Of a DNA stretch of 64,000 nucleotides, positions 59,696 to 64,000 are shown one piece after another. The notes under the pieces were generated by a model. The model made no database searches. It worked only from the letters and a program-made list of their open reading frames with translations, and was not told the origin of the DNA. This DNA is from Fabrea salina (Eukaryota > Ciliophora > Heterotrichea > Heterotrichida > Fabreidae), in the NCBI GenBank assembly GCA_022984795.1, contig JALIHJ010000024.1, positions 62,001 through 126,000 on the forward strand, written 5' to 3'. Position 1 is the stretch's first letter. Every line of letters starts with the position of its first letter. A program made the position numbers and the translations under genes.

Positions 59696-62600
59696 ATGAA
59701 AAGAACAGAAGTTTGGCAGCACCCCTTTGTTGACGTTTTCAAACTAGTTAAGTTGTCTGAGTGGCGCTTAAGCCACAAAGAAGGCGACGTCACTGAACAA
59801 ATCGACAGAAGCATAGGCAAAAAGGTTTATAGACTCCAGGGTTCTGTGTCAGCTTCAAACTTTATCCAGGTTCCAAAACCGCGCTGTTCAATGAAGTCAC
59901 TGGGACTAACTGGGAAGTACATCTACATACAAACAAGAGTCCCAGCAGGCAAACTATTTTCTCTGCACCTTGACTTGCTTTTACTGAACCAAAAAACTTC
60001 TCAGGAAGAACCTTTTAAAGTGTCACTTTCTAACCTTTTCAAAGAAACCCGCACTGGGACTTGTTTGCAGTTAAGCCTGAAGTTAAGTCCTAAGTGGAGC
60101 GTAGTGTGCATTGACGTTCAAAAACTTCTTTTGGAGCTTTTTGACTGCAAAATGACTTTTAAAGAACTCAAAGGCTTAACTCTGTGCGCAAACATGACTA
60201 CCAGGGGAGTTTTTACTTCAGACATACTTTACAGTCCCAAAACTCTTCCTAAAGAGATGTCTTTTAAAGGCTGCAAAGTTGAAGAGTGGTTCGACAACTA
60301 CGACTGGGTTTACTTGCCTGAAGGCTGTGAAAAGGAAAACCAAACTCAGCCCGAACCACCTAAAAAACCACAAACTTTACCCAAAAAACCCCAAATTAAG
60401 AAACCAATTAAGCCAGCTAAAAAAGAAACCAAGCCAGTTAAAGAAGAAACCAAACAAGTTGACCTTGAACCCCAAGCCCTCAGTCCTCCAGAGCCAATAC
60501 AACAAACTGAAGTCATAGAAGTCTCTCATGAGTCTAACCTACTCACTCCCGACCCCATTCTCAAACTCTCCAAAGTACTTAATATCTCCTCCACTGCCTT
60601 TACTCTAGAGTCAGCTCCAGCTTCAGTGTTTTCATCTTACCCATCCGCCTTAACATCTAGCACTACCCATATACTTATTTACTCAGCAAACAACATTGTG
60701 GTTCTACTCAATCCTAAAACAGGCTACCAGCACCTTTTGTTTTCGCACACAGAACCCATAAGTTTCATTAAAACTTGCCAAAACTCCAAAACTCTAGTTA
60801 CTGCCCAAAAGCACCAAAGCTTAGTGCTGTTCTGGAACCTTAAGTCAAAAAAGCCACCTGTTCCTTTTTACGTAAAAAAAGTATCTGAACTCAAGTACTT
60901 AGACTTCACCTGCTCCAACAAGTTAGTAACTACAGGAAAAGACGAACACGGCAGAGACCTGCTGGTGGTTTACGATGTTTCTAAAGTGTTTTCCAAAAAA
61001 GAAGTTTCTCAAGTTTCCCAGCAACTGTCTGACTTCGACATCAAAGTAGCTAAGTGGGGAATTAAAGATGACTCTCGAGTAGTTACTTGTGGCAAAGGAA
61101 GCATTCGGTTCTGGAAGATAAAGGGCAGCCACTTGCCAGGAACTAACTGTATTTTGGGTAGCCATGCTAGTTCGGACTTTTTGGATCTGGAGTTTTTAAG
61201 TGAGTCTAAAAAAGTAATTGTTTGTGGAAGTGATGGAGTAGCTTTGCAAGTTAACTACTCAACTAGGGAACTAGAAGCAGCCTTCACTTTGCACTCAGGA
61301 CCCATCAACTGCATCAAAGTTACACAGAAAATCGTTATGACAGGGAGTTCTGACAACTACCTTAAAGTGTTTTCAGACTCACTAACTGAGAACTTCTTGG
61401 AAGCAGAACATAAAGGTTCCGTAACAACTATGACAGTTTACTCCAAGTACTTAGCTTGCATTACTTCCAACAATACTTTGGGGCTACTAGACATGGAAAC
61501 AGGAGATTACTTTACTTTAGTAAGGGGTTACGAGTACTTAAAAGGGTTTTACCTTTCACCTACTTACTTAGCAACTGTGCACGACTTAAGTCTTAAGGTT
61601 TGGGATGCCAGCAACCTTGAAGAACTTTATGAGTTCGAAACTCCAGAAGACTCAGCAACTTGCGTTGGAATAGGAGGAGAACTAGCTAGTGGCTTTAGTT
61701 CTGGGTTTGTAAGGGTTTTCGACTTGGAAAAAGTCAACTTGGTTTCCGAGGACAGAGTGCATGACTGTGGAGTTGAGCAAATTTTGCTTAGTCCTAAGTT
61801 GCTAGTTTGTTTAGGCGAGGATGGCAACTGTGTGCTTTGCGATGCCACAAAAGGATTTCAACCAGTTAAAAACCTAGAAATAGAAGTGCCAGGTCCAAAA
61901 GTCTGTGCGAGTTTAAACGAAAAGTACCTAGCACTTATAGGACCCTACGGAACGAGTATTAATGTTTGGGACTTGAGTACGATGGCTGTTAAGTTCAGAG
62001 TTAATTCAGGAAGGAACCTTGTGCACCATCTTGAGTTTGTGAGTGACAATGTTCACTTACTGGCACTTGCAAAGGGTGAAGAATGCACTAAAGTTTTTTA
62101 CTACACCCTAAAAGAAACCCAAGGGTCACTTGAAAAAGAAGTCCAGCTTCCTAACGACATTTTAAAAATCAGAGTGTCACCCAACTGCAGGTATATTGCA
62201 AGCTTTGCAAGTGACTTGATCATTAGAGTTTGGGACTTCTATATGACTCAAACGCCCCAAGCCTTTATTGGGCATACTAAAGAAATCATCGACTTGCACT
62301 GGTCTAGCGATTGCACAAAAGTTTTCAGCGGTTCAAGCGAAGAAGGAGTGTTTATATGGGAGTTTTTAGGTGACAAGTCAGTTTACACTCTGCCCTCTGT
62401 TCCTGAGTCAGAGCACATTCAAGAAATCCCCGAAATCCCCCAAATAACCCCTGAAGTGGACTTTGCTGCTGAAATAGAAGACTACCTCAAGCAAGTTGAA
62501 ATCATTCAGACACAAAACAAACCCACCCAAAAGCCTTTACTAGAGTACTTGATTGGACACACACCTTACCCAGAAAACTTGATTTGGAGTCCTGAAAAAG

Positions 62601-64000
62601 GAGTACTGGTTTACTCAGTTTCCAGCAACATAATAAAGACTCTGCTTGCAGGCCAAGCAACTCAGTCTTTACTCCACGGCCACTACTCAAACGTTTCAGT
62701 GCTTGCCTTAAGTCCTAACTTGAGTTTGCTAGCTTCAGCCGAAGGACTTAGTATGGAGGGCTACGCTAAGATTCTTATTTGGAGCATTGACTCAGAACAG
62801 GTGCTTAGAACCCTAGCTTTCCACGAAAAGTGTGTAAGGTGCGTGGAGTTCTCAGCATGCGGGGAGTTTTTAGTTTCAAGCGGAGGAATAGACGAAAACT
62901 TAGTGGTGGTGTGGGACGTAAAGACTGGAAAGGTGCTTGCTACAAGTGTTTTGGAAACTCCAGCACATCAAATTAAGTGCTTGCCAAGTATTTCTTCTTT
63001 TGAGTTTGTAACAGTGGGAAGAGCTGAACTTATTTTTTGGAGACTCAACCAGTTCAGGGAGTTGGAGTTCTTGCCAGCCTACTTGCCTGACTTGTATGAA
63101 CCTATGAACTGCGTGGAGTACACTAAGTATATTGAAAGGATCTCTGGACATCTTTTGTTAGTTGGAACTGAGACTGGGCATGTTCACATATTTAATGCAA
63201 GAAGCGGAACTTTGATAACTTCAAAGCAAATAATGGACAGCTCCATAAACTTAATTTCTTGCAAGGACGAAAGAATGGTTGTAGCAGGAAAGTCTCCTTA
63301 TGTTTACAGTTGGAAGTGGGAAAATGGACTTTTTTCGGGAGAAGCAGAGGCTTTGTTGCTGGACGGAGAAGCTGTTGGAATGAGCTTTGACAAGTCAGGG
63401 GACGAAGGCGTGGTTTCTACCAACCAAAGCACAATATGGTTCTTGAACTGGGAAGAAGGAGACACTATCAGGATACTGAGCAGTCACTCAGCAAGCATCA
63501 CAAGCATTGCTGGAAACTCAAGAATAGCTTCAGCGGGACTGGACAACACTATTAGGCTTTGGAACATTGAGTCTCGAGAACAAGAACTCCAGTTCAAGTG
63601 TGTAAACTCTGCTTGCATAAGTTTGACTCTGCACTCTTCACTGCCTTACTTGCTAGGAGGTTTTGATGATGGGTCGCTCAGAGCTTTTGAGTTAAGTGGC
63701 AAGTGCGTAGGAGTAGCCCAAGTAAGCAATGCAGTAGCAACAAGTGTGATGGTGTGTGACGAAGACAGCTTAGTAGTAGGAACGTCTACAGGAATGATGG
63801 TGTTGGTTATGGTGGAGAAGTGGAATCCTTTCACAGTGAAGTTGCTGGACTTTGGAAGAGCAGGGGCCTATGTAACCGCACTGGATAAAACTCAGAACAG
63901 GTACCTACTTGCTGCAACTACTGAGGGGAAAGTGAGTATTTGGCAAAAGAAACTTACAGGAGAGTCGCTTCTGCACTCCAAAATGTTTAAGGACTCAGAA
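59696..64000 (+). CDS. WDR90: WDR90/POC16 homologue, 3' end outside the window
   Basis: The frame is open from the ATG at 59696 to the right edge with no stop, 1435 codons. Residues 1-~190 are a CFAP20/DUF667 domain: WQHPFVDVFKLVKLSEWRLS, DRSIGKKVYRLQGSVSASNF, IQVPK and SLGLTGKYIYIQ. A Pro/Lys-rich linker (KPQTLPKKPQIKKP) follows at ~215-285. From ~295 on are many WD40 repeats (VKLWDA-like SLKVWDASN, IIRVWDFYM, NTIRLWNIE), enough for several propellers. WDR90/POC16 sits on the inner wall of centriole microtubules next to the inner scaffold. Confidence 0.93.
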   Translation, partial: MKRTEVWQHPFVDVFKLVKLSEWRLSHKEGDVTEQIDRSIGKKVYRLQGSVSASNFIQVPKPRCSMKSLGLTGKYIYIQTRVPAGKLFSLHLDLLLLNQKTSQEEPFKVSLSNLFKETRTGTCLQLSLKLSPKWSVVCIDVQKLLLELFDCKMTFKELKGLTLCANMTTRGVFTSDILYSPKTLPKEMSFKGCKVEEWFDNYDWVYLPEGCEKENQTQPEPPKKPQTLPKKPQIKKPIKPAKKETKPVKEETKQVDLEPQALSPPEPIQQTEVIEVSHESNLLTPDPILKLSKVLNISSTAFTLESAPASVFSSYPSALTSSTTHILIYSANNIVVLLNPKTGYQHLLFSHTEPISFIKTCQNSKTLVTAQKHQSLVLFWNLKSKKPPVPFYVKKVSELKYLDFTCSNKLVTTGKDEHGRDLLVVYDVSKVFSKKEVSQVSQQLSDFDIKVAKWGIKDDSRVVTCGKGSIRFWKIKGSHLPGTNCILGSHASSDFLDLEFLSESKKVIVCGSDGVALQVNYSTRELEAAFTLHSGPINCIKVTQKIVMTGSSDNYLKVFSDSLTENFLEAEHKGSVTTMTVYSKYLACITSNNTLGLLDMETGDYFTLVRGYEYLKGFYLSPTYLATVHDLSLKVWDASNLEELYEFETPEDSATCVGIGGELASGFSSGFVRVFDLEKVNLVSEDRVHDCGVEQILLSPKLLVCLGEDGNCVLCDATKGFQPVKNLEIEVPGPKVCASLNEKYLALIGPYGTSINVWDLSTMAVKFRVNSGRNLVHHLEFVSDNVHLLALAKGEECTKVFYYTLKETQGSLEKEVQLPNDILKIRVSPNCRYIASFASDLIIRVWDFYMTQTPQAFIGHTKEIIDLHWSSDCTKVFSGSSEEGVFIWEFLGDKSVYTLPSVPESEHIQEIPEIPQITPEVDFAAEIEDYLKQVEIIQTQNKPTQKPLLEYLIGHTPYPENLIWSPEKGVLVYSVSSNIIKTLLAGQATQSLLHGHYSNVSVLALSPNLSLLASAEGLSMEGYAKILIWSIDSEQVLRTLAFHEKCVRCVEFSACGEFLVSSGGIDENLVVVWDVKTGKVLATSVLETPAHQIKCLPSISSFEFVTVGRAELIFWRLNQFRELEFLPAYLPDLYEPMNCVEYTKYIERISGHLLLVGTETGHVHIFNARSGTLITSKQIMDSSINLISCKDERMVVAGKSPYVYSWKWENGLFSGEAEALLLDGEAVGMSFDKSGDEGVVSTNQSTIWFLNWEEGDTIRILSSHSASITSIAGNSRIASAGLDNTIRLWNIESREQELQFKCVNSACISLTLHSSLPYLLGGFDDGSLRAFELSGKCVGVAQVSNAVATSVMVCDEDSLVVGTSTGMMVLVMVEKWNPFTVKLLDFGRAGAYVTALDKTQNRYLLAATTEGKVSIWQKKLTGESLLHSKMFKDSE

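Noticed and set aside
60279-60518. Plus-strand ORF of 79 residues, lysine/proline rich
   Set aside because: It is out of frame inside the WDR90 gene, whose frame is open from 59696 to the end of the window and encodes a CFAP20 domain and WD40 repeats.
1-64000. UGA reassigned to tryptophan, as in Blepharisma
   Set aside because: Three genes end at TGA, and the long ORFs contain many TGG but no in-frame TGA. Reading through the three TGA would add only 2-11 residues each, so those cases alone would not decide it, but the lack of internal TGA does.
1-64000. Transposons, virus-like elements, tRNA or rRNA genes, telomeric repeats
   Set aside because: Nearly every base lies in a host gene. I saw no integrase, reverse transcriptase, capsid or transposase motif, no terminal repeats and no telomere-like runs. 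A tRNA in a short gap cannot be fitted, since most gaps are under 75 bp.

Overview
The window looks like 64 kb of somatic (macronuclear) chromosome from a heterotrich ciliate close to Stentor. Four things support this. (1) Seven introns can be placed, all exactly 15 nt, all GT...AG, and all with A at position 10. (2) TAA, TAG and TGA all end genes, and every tryptophan in the long reading frames is TGG, so UGA is not reassigned as it is in Blepharisma. (3) Genes are packed end to end, with gaps of 0-81 nt and some overlapping stops. (4) The content is typical of ciliates: P4-ATPase/guanylyl cyclase fusions, basal-body and axonemal proteins, and lipid-anchored proteins. The species cannot be fixed from sequence alone. 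I saw no telomere, tRNA, rRNA, transposon, virus-like element or CRISPR.

Layout. 1-7.3 kb: the 3' part of a long coiled-coil protein, a GNAT-like protein, an acylated glutathione S-transferase, a secreted histidine acid phosphatase, two unknown small proteins and a protein with two cyclic-nucleotide-binding folds. 7.3-10.2 kb: eIF3a. 10.2-27.5 kb: two head-to-head paralogous P4-ATPase-like/guanylyl cyclase giants flanking a coiled-coil protein, a PPC-like/DOT1-like methyltransferase (one intron) and the SSU-processome factor Sas10/UTP3. 27.5-32.7 kb: two CaaX proteins, a Dbp4/DDX10 helicase, an NCBP3-like cap-binding protein (two introns), a cysteine-rich surface protein and a small basic protein (one intron). 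32.7-37.5 kb: an unconventional myosin and a Rab-like GTPase fused to a repeat tail (one intron). 37.5-47.8 kb: small proteins, DUF924, a CFAP97-like protein, a cis-prenyltransferase, an acyl-carrier-like mitochondrial protein without the usual serine, and a ~2000-residue AK9-like multidomain adenylate kinase. 47.8-64 kb: a PH-like protein, a myristoylated seven-blade RCC1 protein, splicing factor BCAS2/SPF27, a chimeric B-box/RING protein carrying a copy of the eIF3a tail, a mitochondrial oligopeptidase B (two introns), CEP164, and the 5' part of WDR90/POC16, which runs off the right edge.

Functional themes. RNA and ribosome biogenesis (eIF3a, Sas10, Dbp4, NCBP3, BCAS2), cilia and basal bodies (CEP164, WDR90, CFAP97, AK9), and cGMP/membrane signalling (two cyclase fusions, a cNMP-fold protein and several lipid-anchored proteins). 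The most unusual items are the chimeric gene at 54.1-55.5 kb, built with a piece of the eIF3a gene located 45 kb away in this window, and the complete loss of flippase catalytic motifs in both cyclase fusions.
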